Positions 16,803 through 25,049 of a DNA stretch of 50,560 nt are shown here, piece after piece. The notes under the pieces are model-generated. The model was not told where the DNA came from and did no database searches. It saw nothing but the letters and a program-made list of their open reading frames with translations. Origin of the DNA: Brasilonema sp. CT11. GTDB lineage: Bacteria > Cyanobacteriota > Cyanobacteriia > Cyanobacteriales > Nostocaceae. The stretch spans positions 1 to 50,560 of the forward strand of contig NZ_JABXYX010000052.1 in NCBI RefSeq assembly GCF_017982655.1, in the 5' to 3' direction. Position numbers and translations under genes: made by a program. Each line of letters starts with the position of its first letter. Within the stretch, counting starts at the first letter, position 1.

Positions 16803-17126
16803 ATGGCAAATCAAGAACAACCATTAGCAAAGCCTGAGTCACAGCCTAAAGCACAACCTACATCCCATCAGGCATTACAACCATTAGCACAATCTGTCAA
16901 GATGAAAGCTGTCTCTAGTTCAGGTCTACCTACTCTACGGTTTGGTAACACAGGAAGCACTGTAAGAACCTTACAGCGACTTTTAATATCTAATGGCTAC
17001 TTTGTTCAAATTGATGGAGTTTTTGGCGCGCTGACAGAAGTTGCTGTTAAAGCTTTCCAGAGTTCACGCGGTTTAGGAGCGGACGGAGTCGTTGGTCCTA
17101 GAACTTGGGCTCTATTGTCAGGTTAG
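16803..17126 (+). CDS. Small peptidoglycan-binding-domain protein
   Basis: 107 residues. A disordered Gln/Pro-rich N-terminus (residues 1-35, repeats of QPL/QPT) is followed by one PG_binding_1 domain, about residues 42-106. It reads LRFGNTGSTVRTLQRLL, IDGVFGALTEVAVKAFQSSRGL, DGVVGPRTWALLSG, the standard three-helix fold that binds cell-wall glycan. No catalytic domain and no obvious signal peptide are present, so how it reaches the wall is unclear. It is a paralogue of the gene at 17690: the two domains share DGVFGALTE-AVKAFQ and DG-VG-RTW. No clear ribosome site. Confidence 0.78.
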   Translation: MANQEQPLAKPESQPKAQPTSHQALQPLAQSVKMKAVSSSGLPTLRFGNTGSTVRTLQRLLISNGYFVQIDGVFGALTEVAVKAFQSSRGLGADGVVGPRTWALLSG

Positions 17127-17689
17127 TCAAAAATTGAGTCGATATGCTATGTAATTATGGATTGTGAAACTTTTGCTCACTCATAATTCGTATTTTTTTT
17201 GTAATTAATTTCTCTGGATTTGTGGAGTAAAACTTTTAGATTTGATGAGTATTCTATATTTGATGTATTTTGTACATACCTTGACAAGTAAGCTGTTGCG
17301 CCTATAATTTGCATATTGCGATACGCGTAGCGTCAAGCCTATGACTAACGTCACGCTAGTCCCTAAGAGGGACGCTGCGCAAACGCTATCGGCTTATCGC
17401 ATGCAGGCGGCTCCTATGGCTACGCCACGCCTTCAGCGAACGGAGCATCGCAAGACTTTGATTTGTTCAAAGCAATACAAATGACAAATGACTTTTGACA
17501 AAGGACAACCTTCACAAGTCCGCAGTCCATTTTGAATGCATTACAACTTAACAGATACTGGGAAATCATATTTTGCTGATTCTTTTCAAAGAATTTATCA
17601 GATTTTTTTATTTTCCAGTACTGTCTATTCCGGAACACCAGCAATTTTTCCTGTGAAAGGAAACATGGGTGTTAGTAAAATGAAATACA
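17127..17689. other. Intergenic region with GC-rich repeat block
   Basis: 563 bp between the two peptidoglycan-binding genes. The AT-rich sequence is interrupted by a GC-rich block at 17316-17455. A ribosome-site-like AAAGGAAAC with ATG at 17665 leads into a different frame from the downstream gene. No separate gene is supported. Confidence 0.5.
17316..17455. repeat. GC-rich dispersed repeat block
   Basis: Contains tcacgctagtccctaagagg, gacgctgcgcaaacgc, tatggctacgccacgcc and ttcagcgaacggagc. The TCCC-GGGA-GCTGCGC-AACGC arrangement matches the small insertions seen inside cobG (35009-35045) and cobL (34209-34256), and patches at 25905-26030. Short internal hairpins such as gtCCCTaagAGGGac. 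Confidence 0.55.
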
Positions 17690-18472
17690 ATGACAGATAT
17701 TGCCCTGCTGATGACGAGCGTGTTAACAACAGGACAACTGTCTCCGACCATTGCACCGGAACTGCGATTAGTTCAGCGAGACAATAACAAGGAGAAGTTA
17801 ACACAAAGACAGCTATCTCAGATAGTGTCAACTGCTCAAATTACACCACCTGAATTTGTGCAGCCAGATATGGCTGCTCAAGCTGCTACGTTGATCACAA
17901 GTATAGAAAACAAAAGTATACTTCATCCAGCCCAAATCAATATTGGTTATAAAAGTTCTCCTAATATAGCTAGAGCAAAGAATTTTCAGGTCGCCGCAAA
18001 GGACACAACAGAAGATATCATTACAGACACTCAATGCTTTCATCTATGCGCAGAGCCAGAAATACTTTTGCCCTTTGATGCTATTCCTCAATTGGTAGCA
18101 GAGTGGGAACACACTGTCCGAAATTTTAAAAAAAGTCCGCTTAAAGAAAGTCAGAAGATTATGCTTGCTTCTACTTATTTTTTCGGGTTACAAGTAGCTT
18201 CAGAATCTTCAGCTAAAACAGTTATTGACCAAAGAAAGCAAATAGTTCCTCAAATAGATACTAGCCAATCTTTGCCAATTTTGCGTTTTAGTAGCTCGGG
18301 TGTTGCTGTAAAAGTCTTGCAACAATTATTATCGTCTAATGGTTATAGTATTCGAGCAGATGGGGTTTTTGGTGCCTTGACAGAAGCTGCTGTTAAAGCT
18401 TTCCAAAACAAACGAAATTTAGGAGTGGATGGCATAGTTGGTCAAAGAACTTGGTATGAATTGACAAAATAA
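17690..18472 (+). CDS. Peptidoglycan-binding-domain protein, longer paralogue
   Basis: 260 residues. About 190 N-terminal residues of unknown fold (ALLMTSVLTTGQLSPTIAPE; later a CFHLCAEPEI segment with two Cys) precede a C-terminal PG_binding_1 domain, about residues 195-259. That domain reads LRFSSSGVAVKVLQQLLSS, ADGVFGALTEAAVKAFQ and DGIVGQRTWYELTK, and closely matches the 16803 gene. The start is uncertain: ATG 17690 has no ribosome site. ATG 17665, preceded by GAAAGGA, lies in another frame that runs only to 17787, so a recent frameshift is possible. A perfect 17-bp hairpin follows the stop. Confidence 0.75.
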   Translation: MTDIALLMTSVLTTGQLSPTIAPELRLVQRDNNKEKLTQRQLSQIVSTAQITPPEFVQPDMAAQAATLITSIENKSILHPAQINIGYKSSPNIARAKNFQVAAKDTTEDIITDTQCFHLCAEPEILLPFDAIPQLVAEWEHTVRNFKKSPLKESQKIMLASTYFFGLQVASESSAKTVIDQRKQIVPQIDTSQSLPILRFSSSGVAVKVLQQLLSSNGYSIRADGVFGALTEAAVKAFQNKRNLGVDGIVGQRTWYELTK

Positions 18473-18477
18473 CCAAT

Positions 18478-18522
18478 AGTGATTTGTCATTTGTCTTTTG
18501 GAATAACAAATGACAAATCACT
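18478..18522. terminator. 17-bp perfect hairpin between convergent genes
   Basis: AGTGATTTGTCATTTGT (18478-18494) and ACAAATGACAAATCACT (18506-18522) are exact inverted copies around an 11-nt loop. They fill the 56-bp gap between the peptidoglycan-binding gene and susA. Likely a bidirectional terminator built from TGACAAA-type heptamer repeats. Confidence 0.65.
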
Positions 18523-18528
18523 GAAACC

Positions 18529-20949
18529 TTAACGATACTTATGCTGTTCTAATAATTGTTGTGCTCTTGGCTTGTAAATTAAATAGAACAAAGCCTCGAT
18601 GTAGCGCAGCAAATCCTCCCGATTCTCTTTGGAAATAAAGTTCCAAAAACCATAAATGCGTGCTAATGATAGCAACTTAGAAGTGTGAATTTTCCATGTA
18701 TAAGTGCTATAAACTCGGTCAATGGCATGTTTGGAGATTTCATTCCAATAATTGGGATTTTGTCCGCACTTGTGGACAAACTCAAGAACTTTTTCGGCTG
18801 TTTCTTCTAAATTTGTTGGGTTGATGTAAAAACCGTTTACCTTATCTTGAATGATTTCTAATGGTCCACCAAATTGCGTAGCAAAAGTTGGTAATCCCGA
18901 AATCATCGATTCTAAAATTGTCAAACCAAATGCTTCAAACAAAGCAGGTTGTACAAAGATTCCTTGGTGGTCAGCAATGACCCGATAGATTTCGCCAGAG
19001 TCAGATTTGCTCAAACGCACACCCAGCCAGCGAATTTTACCATAGAGATTGTACTGCTCTATGATTCGGTAAAGTTTGACAATCTCATCGCGTTCTTCGT
19101 TGTCGCCTGATTCTTCTACACGCAACTTACCCGCTATCAAAATCAGGTTACATTGGTCCTGCAACTGTTGACTGCGACCAAAGAATTCGGCTAAACCAGT
19201 GAGGTTCTTAATGCGGTCAAGACGCGCCATTGAGAAAAGTGGGCGCTTGGTTGGATCATCAAGTCTACCAAAAATTTGAGAGTCGTCTTCCAGAGTGAAG
19301 AGCATTTCTTCTAATCTGAGGCGATCGCTCTCAACTCTGTCTTGCGTACGAGTATATGGGAAATAAGCATTTTCGTTGACTCCAGGCGGTACCACGTTAA
19401 ACTTAGGACTAAACAGTTCAACGCCATTGACAACGTGGTATAGTTCTGGCATTGTAAAGCACTTGAGTGACTCGTACTGTCCTACACTATCCGGCGTGCC
19501 CACAATTTCTTGGTAAGTGCTGCTGATGATAAAGTTGGCTGCATTCATCGCCAACAAGTCAGCGCTGAATTGTAACGAAAAATGATATTTCTCCTCCAAA
19601 TCTTGCCAATACAAATTACTGAACAAGTATTTGGACTTTTCTATGGCATGGGCAATGTTACACTGTGTGACACGCAGTTTGCGTGCCAGCAAAAACGCTA
19701 CCAAATTTCCATCACTATAGTTACCAACAATTAAATCTGGTTTACCCTGAAACTCTGCTAGCAGTTCTTTTTCGGAATCAATGGCGAAGGTTTCCAGATA
19801 GGGCCAAAATTCAAACCGCGAAATCCAGTTTTGTGTCATATTGGGATTGAATTCCCGCAAAGGCACTCGCAAAATCCAGGCGTTCTCAGTATCGTGGACT
19901 TTTTCTAGGCGCTGGTTACAAAGGGTGCCGTCACTGTTGGGGATAAGGCGGCTGAGAATAATCACCTTTGGCTTGACATTCAATCCTTCTAAACCAGCCA
20001 ACATCACATCTTCTTGCAACTGCTTCTCCAAGTTCTTCGCTTGGTCGAGGACGTAAACCACTTGACCCCCAGTGTCGGGACGTCCCAAAACTCCTTCTTG
20101 CCCAAACCAACCGTGGGCAGAAACCAAGACGATTCTAAAAATCATCGGGATGCGAGAGATGAAAGCTTCCAAGGTCTGGGGGTCGGGAGAGTCAATCAAT
20201 TCATCCAGAATACTCAAGCTTTCTTGGACTCGCTGGGCAGTATGCCCCCAACCCGGTTCAAAGCCCATCACTTGCATCTCAAATCGGAATTCTTCGTAGG
20301 GTTCCTCACTGGGACGAGAACTGACGAAAGAGATAGCTTGTTTGACTTGATCAGACAGTTGCTGCTGTGACTGAATTCGCCGGTTGATAAGCAGTTGAAC
20401 GCCGTTGTATTGGTGTAGGCGCAAGAAGTTAAACAAGCCTTCTAACCATTCCTTCGGGTCAGCAAACAGCTTACTGGATAAATAGCGGTTGAGAAACTGT
20501 ACCCCCTTACCAATATTTTTTGGATCGCGAATCACCGGGGTGTAATCGTTAAATGGACCAAAATCCAATTCCAAGAGGTCGCCTTCGTTCGGGTGATGCC
20601 GATTGACCAGGCGATCGCGCAAATCCAACAGTTCCTGAACCGTCATCGGCTGTACACTTAAGTCGCCTGTCAGTCGGTAAACCTCTTGACTAGCAATCTT
20701 TGGTCGTATGATGAAGCAGAGGCTTGATTCCTCTTGAATGATTTCTTGAGTGTAGTAAACAAGTTTTGCTAAATGAGAAGCAGTGTAAAATTGCTCAGGT
20801 TTTTCGTACTTAGAGCAATATTCACCATATAAATTGAGTATGTCGTTCCGCAGCAAGTATTTTTTTTCTTGCTGACGTAACTCACTGATCAGGGAACGCA
20901 AATCACTTTTTTCTTCACTATCTAGTACAGCTTGAAGTAATTCTGACAT
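18529..20949 (-). CDS. susA: Sucrose synthase
   Basis: 806 residues from ATG 20949, the length I recall for Anabaena SusA; a longer frame from 21015 adds residues unlike the family. It reversibly cleaves sucrose with UDP/ADP to nucleotide-glucose and fructose, feeding glycogen and diazotrophic carbon supply. The N-terminal regulatory domain is about residues 1-270. GT-B catalysis is shown by HGWFGQEGVLGRPDTGGQVVY (donor-side Gly loop), LFSMARLDRIKNLTGL and FVQPALFEAFGLTILESMISG (E-x7-E motif). Unlike sucrose-phosphate synthase it has no phosphatase domain. A GTA-N8-TAC site lies 83-96 bp upstream of the ATG. Confidence 0.95.
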   Translation of the reverse strand: MSELLQAVLDSEEKSDLRSLISELRQQEKKYLLRNDILNLYGEYCSKYEKPEQFYTASHLAKLVYYTQEIIQEESSLCFIIRPKIASQEVYRLTGDLSVQPMTVQELLDLRDRLVNRHHPNEGDLLELDFGPFNDYTPVIRDPKNIGKGVQFLNRYLSSKLFADPKEWLEGLFNFLRLHQYNGVQLLINRRIQSQQQLSDQVKQAISFVSSRPSEEPYEEFRFEMQVMGFEPGWGHTAQRVQESLSILDELIDSPDPQTLEAFISRIPMIFRIVLVSAHGWFGQEGVLGRPDTGGQVVYVLDQAKNLEKQLQEDVMLAGLEGLNVKPKVIILSRLIPNSDGTLCNQRLEKVHDTENAWILRVPLREFNPNMTQNWISRFEFWPYLETFAIDSEKELLAEFQGKPDLIVGNYSDGNLVAFLLARKLRVTQCNIAHAIEKSKYLFSNLYWQDLEEKYHFSLQFSADLLAMNAANFIISSTYQEIVGTPDSVGQYESLKCFTMPELYHVVNGVELFSPKFNVVPPGVNENAYFPYTRTQDRVESDRLRLEEMLFTLEDDSQIFGRLDDPTKRPLFSMARLDRIKNLTGLAEFFGRSQQLQDQCNLILIAGKLRVEESGDNEERDEIVKLYRIIEQYNLYGKIRWLGVRLSKSDSGEIYRVIADHQGIFVQPALFEAFGLTILESMISGLPTFATQFGGPLEIIQDKVNGFYINPTNLEETAEKVLEFVHKCGQNPNYWNEISKHAIDRVYSTYTWKIHTSKLLSLARIYGFWNFISKENREDLLRYIEALFYLIYKPRAQQLLEQHKYR

Positions 20950-21031
20950 AGCAACTTGTGAGATAATTGTAGGTTTTGGATTGCGGCGTTTGACTGAGCA
21001 ATAGCTAATAATCAACTGCCCCTGGGTAATC

Positions 21032-21045
21032 GTATAAACAACTAC
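21032..21045 (-). promoter_or_regulatory. Candidate NtcA-binding site upstream of susA
   Basis: GTA-TAAACAAC-TAC matches the NtcA consensus GTAN8TAC exactly. It is 83 bp or more upstream of the susA ATG, but no clear TAN3T -10 box sits about 22 bp downstream. About a dozen such 6-base matches are expected by chance in 50 kb. NtcA is known to control sucrose metabolism genes in Anabaena. Confidence 0.35.
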
Positions 21046-21689
21046 TACACCTTGGCAATTAGCAATTATTACTATTGTGAGTATCTTTTAACCTCTCTAC
21101 CTTTTTACGTTTATCTTAGTATATGAGTATTTTGCACTCTAACTAAAGACGTACTCTTTCGTTGTTTTTGTCTTCAACAAAACGGGAAACATCAAGTGAT
21201 TATCCAAAATATGTGATTTTAAGCACTAAGCATTATAATGAAAAAAGCAAATCTCATTTAAAGAATAAACTATTACCTACTGCCATATAACCTTCGCTTA
21301 GATTGCCAGGGTAAATATCTTTGGAAGTACTAATCAAAGCTCCTTTCGTCCTATCCTGTTTTAGCGTGATGATTACTGAAATAACTGAAACAAAAGTTTC
21401 TATTGTTATTTTATAGTTAGCGAAGAATAGAAATTTAATTCAAGGAACATTCAGTCATTTATTATACAAATGAAAGATTTATTCAAATATTTCTAATTTC
21501 AGCATATTCTTTAAAGCAATGTCAATTTTTCTGGCTGAGCATCCATAACACGCAAAGAGCCTTTTGTTCGAGAATAAAGATAAAAAATTACCCTAAAAAT
21601 TTTGTTAACAAAATCCCCCAAACTTGAGTTGGGGGATTTCGCTTTGATTACTAAGTTGGCTTCTTGTCAAGAACTAACAATCATCTCAG
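21046..21689. other. AT-rich intergenic region, no gene seen
   Basis: Between susA and tRNA-His. It includes the tRNA terminator at 21611-21639. Nothing else recognised. Confidence 0.5.
21611..21639 (-). terminator. Terminator downstream of tRNA-His
   Basis: AAATCCCCCAA and TTGGGGGATTT form an 11-bp stem with a 7-nt loop. On the minus strand it is followed by TTGTTAACAAAATTTTT, 51 bp beyond the tRNA 3' end. Confidence 0.6.
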
Positions 21690-21763
21690 GGCGAACGATG
21701 GGAGTCGAACCCACCAGTGGAGGAACCACAAACCTCTGCCTTAACCGCTTGGCTACGCTCGCC
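21690..21763 (-). tRNA. tRNA-His (GTG anticodon)
   Basis: The reverse complement folds as a cloverleaf. The acceptor GCGAGCG/CGTTCGC has an additional encoded G-1:C73 pair, the identity element of tRNA-His. The D arm is AGCCAAGCGGTTAAGGCA, the anticodon loop is TTGTGGT (anticodon GTG), and the T-loop is GGTTCGACTC. CCA is not encoded. Confidence 0.95.
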
Positions 21764-21877
21764 ATTATGATCCATATTATAACAGCTAGCTGCTGAATAG
21801 ATCAAGTGCTTTTGCCAAAGGAACGGACTTCAATAATCTGGAGTCAAAATATCTATGGCAAATAGCAGTTGAAACAA

Positions 21878-22258
21878 ATGAGAGCTATCACTATTATTAC
21901 ATGCCTGGGAGCGGTCGGAGTAGCAGTCTTGGGTATAGCAATGGCGAATACAAATCCCAGTCAGGCCAAATATGAAGAGTATGCAGTACAAACCCTGAGC
22001 GAGTACTTGAAAAGCAATGTCTGTAAGAAAAGCCCAAATATATTAGAAAATTTAATACGAATGAACTGCGATAAACTGCTAGAAGCAGCAAACCCACGTA
22101 TGAGGGAAATTATCTCCATTAGTACTGAAAAACAAGATTTTCTCATTTTTAGTGTTTACCGCACAGATTTGAAACTTAATAATTGGGTACCTTCTTATAA
22201 ATTTGAAACGGTGGGGGCTTTTGAAAATTTCTACACATACAACGCCCAAAAGCAATAA
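21878..22258 (+). CDS. DUF4359 protein
   Basis: 126 residues from ATG 21878 (a TTG at 21869 would add three). An N-terminal membrane or signal segment (ITIITCLGAVGVAVLGIAMA) is followed by NPSQAKYEEYAVQTLSEYLKSNVC, a Cys pair (NVCKKS, RMNCDK), then FLIFSVYRTDLKL and YKFETVGAFENFYTY. This pattern (NPSxxxYExYA...FSxYRTDL...FETVGxFxNFYTY) is the cyanobacterial DUF4359 family as I know it. Function unknown; the mature part should be periplasmic or thylakoid-lumenal. No strong ribosome site. Confidence 0.75.
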   Translation: MRAITIITCLGAVGVAVLGIAMANTNPSQAKYEEYAVQTLSEYLKSNVCKKSPNILENLIRMNCDKLLEAANPRMREIISISTEKQDFLIFSVYRTDLKLNNWVPSYKFETVGAFENFYTYNAQKQ

Positions 22259-22447
22259 CTTAGCCAAAAATAATAACAACTTTGGATAGAACTACTTAGA
22301 TAGCAAGTCTTCCCCAGGATCAAGGTTTCAGCAAGCTGCCGCCATTAACATTTTGTAAACAGAGTAGGAATTTTTCCGATTTCAAGAGTCTGATTCAAGA
22401 TACTCCGAATAAATTGGCATAAATACCTAAAAGAAAGGAGAACTATT

Positions 22448-23134
22448 GTGTTTTTTCATAAAAAAGAAACAATTCGACCTGTTAACATTGCCGATCCAAA
22501 TCCACGTTTTGCTCAACTGCTTTTAGAGCAATTTGGTGGCGCTACAGGTGAATTAACAGCGGCTTTGCAATACTGGACGCAATCCTTACATTGCGAACAT
22601 GCCGGAATTAAGGATATGTTGCAAGATATTGCTATCGAAGAGTTTAGCCACTTAGAAATGATTGGTAAGCTCATCGACTCTCATACCAAAAATGTTGACC
22701 AAACTGAAGCTTACAAAAGTACCTTGTTTGCTGTGCGGGGTGTTGGACCTCACTTGCTAGATAGTCAAGGTCAAGCTTGGTCAGCAGCTTATATTAATGA
22801 AGGTGGTGACGTAGTGCGTGATTTGCGGGCAGACATTGCGGCTGAAGCTGGCGCACGTCAAACTTACGAGTCATTGATTAAGCTAGCTCCTGATGAAGGA
22901 ACCAAAGAGGCACTTGTTCATCTTCTGACTCGGGAAATTTCTCATACTCAAATGTTCATGAAGGCGTTGGACTCTTTGGGTAAGTTAACAGACCCATTCT
23001 TTGGTAATATCCAACCTGATAGCACTGTAGACATTTACTACAACTTGTCTACCAATGGTAAGGATGAGCGCGGTCCTTGGAACGAGGAACCTACTTTCCG
23101 TTACATTGCTGACCCCGTTGCAGAACAAAAGTAA
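22448..23134 (+). CDS. Manganese catalase
   Basis: 228 residues, the length of the compact cyanobacterial Mn-catalases (KatA/KatB type). It disproportionates H2O2 at a di-Mn centre in a four-helix bundle. Metal ligands are visible: E35 in GELTAALQYW, E65 and H68 in IEEFSHLEM, the Glu in IAAEAGARQTYE and the His in REISHTQMF. The C-terminal tail wraps subunits together and ends ERGPWNEEPTFRYIADPV. The GTG start is well supported by AAGGAGAA about 7 nt upstream. Monocistronic, with a hairpin at 23186-23208. Confidence 0.93.
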   Translation: MFFHKKETIRPVNIADPNPRFAQLLLEQFGGATGELTAALQYWTQSLHCEHAGIKDMLQDIAIEEFSHLEMIGKLIDSHTKNVDQTEAYKSTLFAVRGVGPHLLDSQGQAWSAAYINEGGDVVRDLRADIAAEAGARQTYESLIKLAPDEGTKEALVHLLTREISHTQMFMKALDSLGKLTDPFFGNIQPDSTVDIYYNLSTNGKDERGPWNEEPTFRYIADPVAEQK

Positions 23135-23185
23135 GCTGAGAAATAAGCCGCTATCTAACAATATTCTCAATTAATCCTTACAACA

Positions 23186-23208
23186 GCCAGGAACTAACAG
23201 TTCCTGGC
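23186..23208 (+). terminator. Hairpin downstream of Mn-catalase
   Basis: GCCAGGAAC, loop TAACA, GTTCCTGGC: a perfect 9-bp stem 52 bp after the stop, with a weak downstream T-run (CATTTTC). Confidence 0.6.
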
Positions 23209-23299
23209 AATACTCATTTTCTATCTATTGCCATATAGTGACTTAATTTAACCTACGCTATATTTAATCAATCGAAACATTTGAGTAACGCCCTTGGTA

Positions 23300-24055
23300 A
23301 TGGCATCTGCACATTTACTGGTATCCCACGGAAGTCACGATCCGCGTCCGGAAATTGCTATGCAACATCTGGTACAACTGTTATGTCATAAGATACAAAG
23401 CGATTTACTCACTATGACAACTGGAGGTATAACTTCTCAGTTGAAATGTGAAACCTTGGTCGGTACAGCGTACTTGGAATTAAATCCTGAACCCCTGCAT
23501 AAGCAAATCATAAAATTTGCTAAGAATGCTTTAGATTCTGGATGTGATAGTCTCAAAATTCAACCACTATTTCTGTTGCCAGGAGTTCATGTGATGGAAG
23601 ATATTCCAGCGGAAGTTGCACTGGCACAGCAGGCTCTGAGTCAAAATCTTAAGATATTTTTACAACCATATTTAGGCTCTCACCCTGGTTTAGAGTGCTT
23701 ACTAACCAAGCAGTTGATTGCTACAAAAGCAGAAGCAAAAATTCTTTTGGCTCATGGTAGTCGTCGCCGTGAAGGTAATGTTCCAGTAGAAGCAATGGCG
23801 GCGAAGATAGGAGCAGTGGCTGCATACTTGGGTGTGTCTCCTAGCTTGGAAGCACGGGTACAAGAGTTAGTGGCTACTGGCTATAAGAATTTCATGATCA
23901 TACCATACTTTCTATTTCCAGGTGGAATGACGGACGCTGTTGCTCAAAAGCAACAAGAGTTAAAATTACAGTTTCCTGAAGTGAACTTTCAACTGACTGA
24001 GCCTTTGGGAGCAAGTGCAGAATTAGTGGAATTGATTTGGGATTTGTTAAAGTAA
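23300..24055 (+). CDS. cbiX: Sirohydrochlorin chelatase, CbiX long form
   Basis: 251 residues from ATG 23300 (TTG 23294 is two codons upstream). Two homologous halves each carry the chelatase His: LLVSHGSHDPRP (H10) and ILLAHGSRRREGN (H152). Other family signs are IQPLFLLPGVHVMEDIP and MIIPYFLFPGGMTD. It inserts Co2+ (cobalamin) or Fe2+ (siroheme) into sirohydrochlorin; the present context favours corrin synthesis but does not exclude siroheme. There is no His-rich tail. Its TAA overlaps the cobA ATG (TAATG), so the two should be translationally coupled. Confidence 0.9.
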   Translation: MASAHLLVSHGSHDPRPEIAMQHLVQLLCHKIQSDLLTMTTGGITSQLKCETLVGTAYLELNPEPLHKQIIKFAKNALDSGCDSLKIQPLFLLPGVHVMEDIPAEVALAQQALSQNLKIFLQPYLGSHPGLECLLTKQLIATKAEAKILLAHGSRRREGNVPVEAMAAKIGAVAAYLGVSPSLEARVQELVATGYKNFMIIPYFLFPGGMTDAVAQKQQELKLQFPEVNFQLTEPLGASAELVELIWDLLK

Positions 24056-24915
24056 TGAACCGCGAAGACACGTTCGGCGCAAGCCCTCTCCAAGAAAAGG
24101 ATGCGAACCAACAGCAAAAGAAGTGTTTGGGTAAGGTGTACCTAGTAGGCGCGGGACCGGGAGATCCGGGGTTGATAACTCTCAAAGGCAAGAGTTTGTT
24201 AGAGTGTGCGGATGTGGTCATTTATGATGCCTTGGTCAGTCCAGCAATTTTGGCGATGATTAATCCTCAAGCCCAGAAGATTGATGCTGGCAAGCGACGG
24301 GGACGTCATTCAATTTTACAGGAAGAAACAACGCACTTGCTCATTGCTAAGGCACAGGATAATGCCATTGTTGTCAGACTTAAGGGGGGTGACCCGTTTA
24401 TATTTGGTCGTGGTGGCGAAGAGATGGAAGAATTGGTAGAAGCTGGAATTCCTGTGGAAGTTGTGCCTGGTGTGACATCGGGAATTGCTGCTCCAGCTTA
24501 TGCAGGTATAGCTTTGACGCATCGGTTATATAGCTCATCTGTAACTTTTGTTACAGGACATGAGGGTGCAGGTAAGTATCGACCCGCCGTAAATTGGAAT
24601 GCGATCGCCCACGGTTCAGAAACAATCGTAATATACATGGGTATCCACAATTTGTCTCACATTGTCGAACAGTTAACCGAAGCCGGGTTGAATTCAGAAA
24701 CGCCTATTGCTCTGGTACGGTGGGGTACGCGACCGGATCAAGAAGAATTGGTTGGTCACCTGGGAACAATTGTAGAGCAAGTTGAGGCATCTGGGTTTGA
24801 AGCCCCAGCAATTGTTGTCATTGGTTCAGTAGTCAAGATGCACGCCAGTGCAAGGAGTCAGAAGTCAGAAGTCAGAAGTCAGGAGAGAAAAATACTTACA
24901 CAATCAGAGTTATAA
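24055..24915 (+). CDS. cobA: Uroporphyrinogen-III C-methyltransferase (SUMT)
   Basis: 286 residues. It transfers two methyl groups from SAM to uroporphyrinogen III to make precorrin-2, the branch point to siroheme and cobalamin. Motifs: KVYLVGAGPGDPGLITLKG (SAM loop), VVRLKGGDPFIFGRGGEE, VPGVTSGIAAPAYAGIALTHR. ATG 24055 overlaps the cbiX stop and is chosen over an in-frame ATG at 24037. Two oddities: an N-terminal leader of 27 residues before GKVYLV, encoded by repeat-like DNA, and a C-terminal tail (SARSQKSEVRSQERK) encoded by AGTCAGA heptamers. Both lie outside the catalytic core. Confidence 0.94.
   Translation: MNREDTFGASPLQEKDANQQQKKCLGKVYLVGAGPGDPGLITLKGKSLLECADVVIYDALVSPAILAMINPQAQKIDAGKRRGRHSILQEETTHLLIAKAQDNAIVVRLKGGDPFIFGRGGEEMEELVEAGIPVEVVPGVTSGIAAPAYAGIALTHRLYSSSVTFVTGHEGAGKYRPAVNWNAIAHGSETIVIYMGIHNLSHIVEQLTEAGLNSETPIALVRWGTRPDQEELVGHLGTIVEQVEASGFEAPAIVVIGSVVKMHASARSQKSEVRSQERKILTQSEL
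24856..24883 (+). repeat. Short tandem heptamer repeat inside cobA 3' end
   Basis: About four units of AGTCAGA, encoding SQKSEVRSQ. Same class as the heptamer arrays at 41002-41058 and 42371-42416. Confidence 0.75.
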
Positions 24916-25049
24916 GCTATTCCTTACTGTCTAGTTATTTCTGCCGCGCTGTGCTAGATTTCGCAATTGATCATGAGTCAACACCCTTGGGGTCATTCAA
25001 AGTATAGTTTACGGGCATACTTTGATAAGTAAACCGAGGATCAACACTT

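Noticed and set aside
20014-20370. 118-codon + strand frame
   Set aside because: Antisense to the sucrose synthase catalytic region; no independent support.
20950-21015. Extended N-terminus of sucrose synthase
   Set aside because: Adds 22 residues unlike the family; ATG 20949 gives the expected 806 residues.
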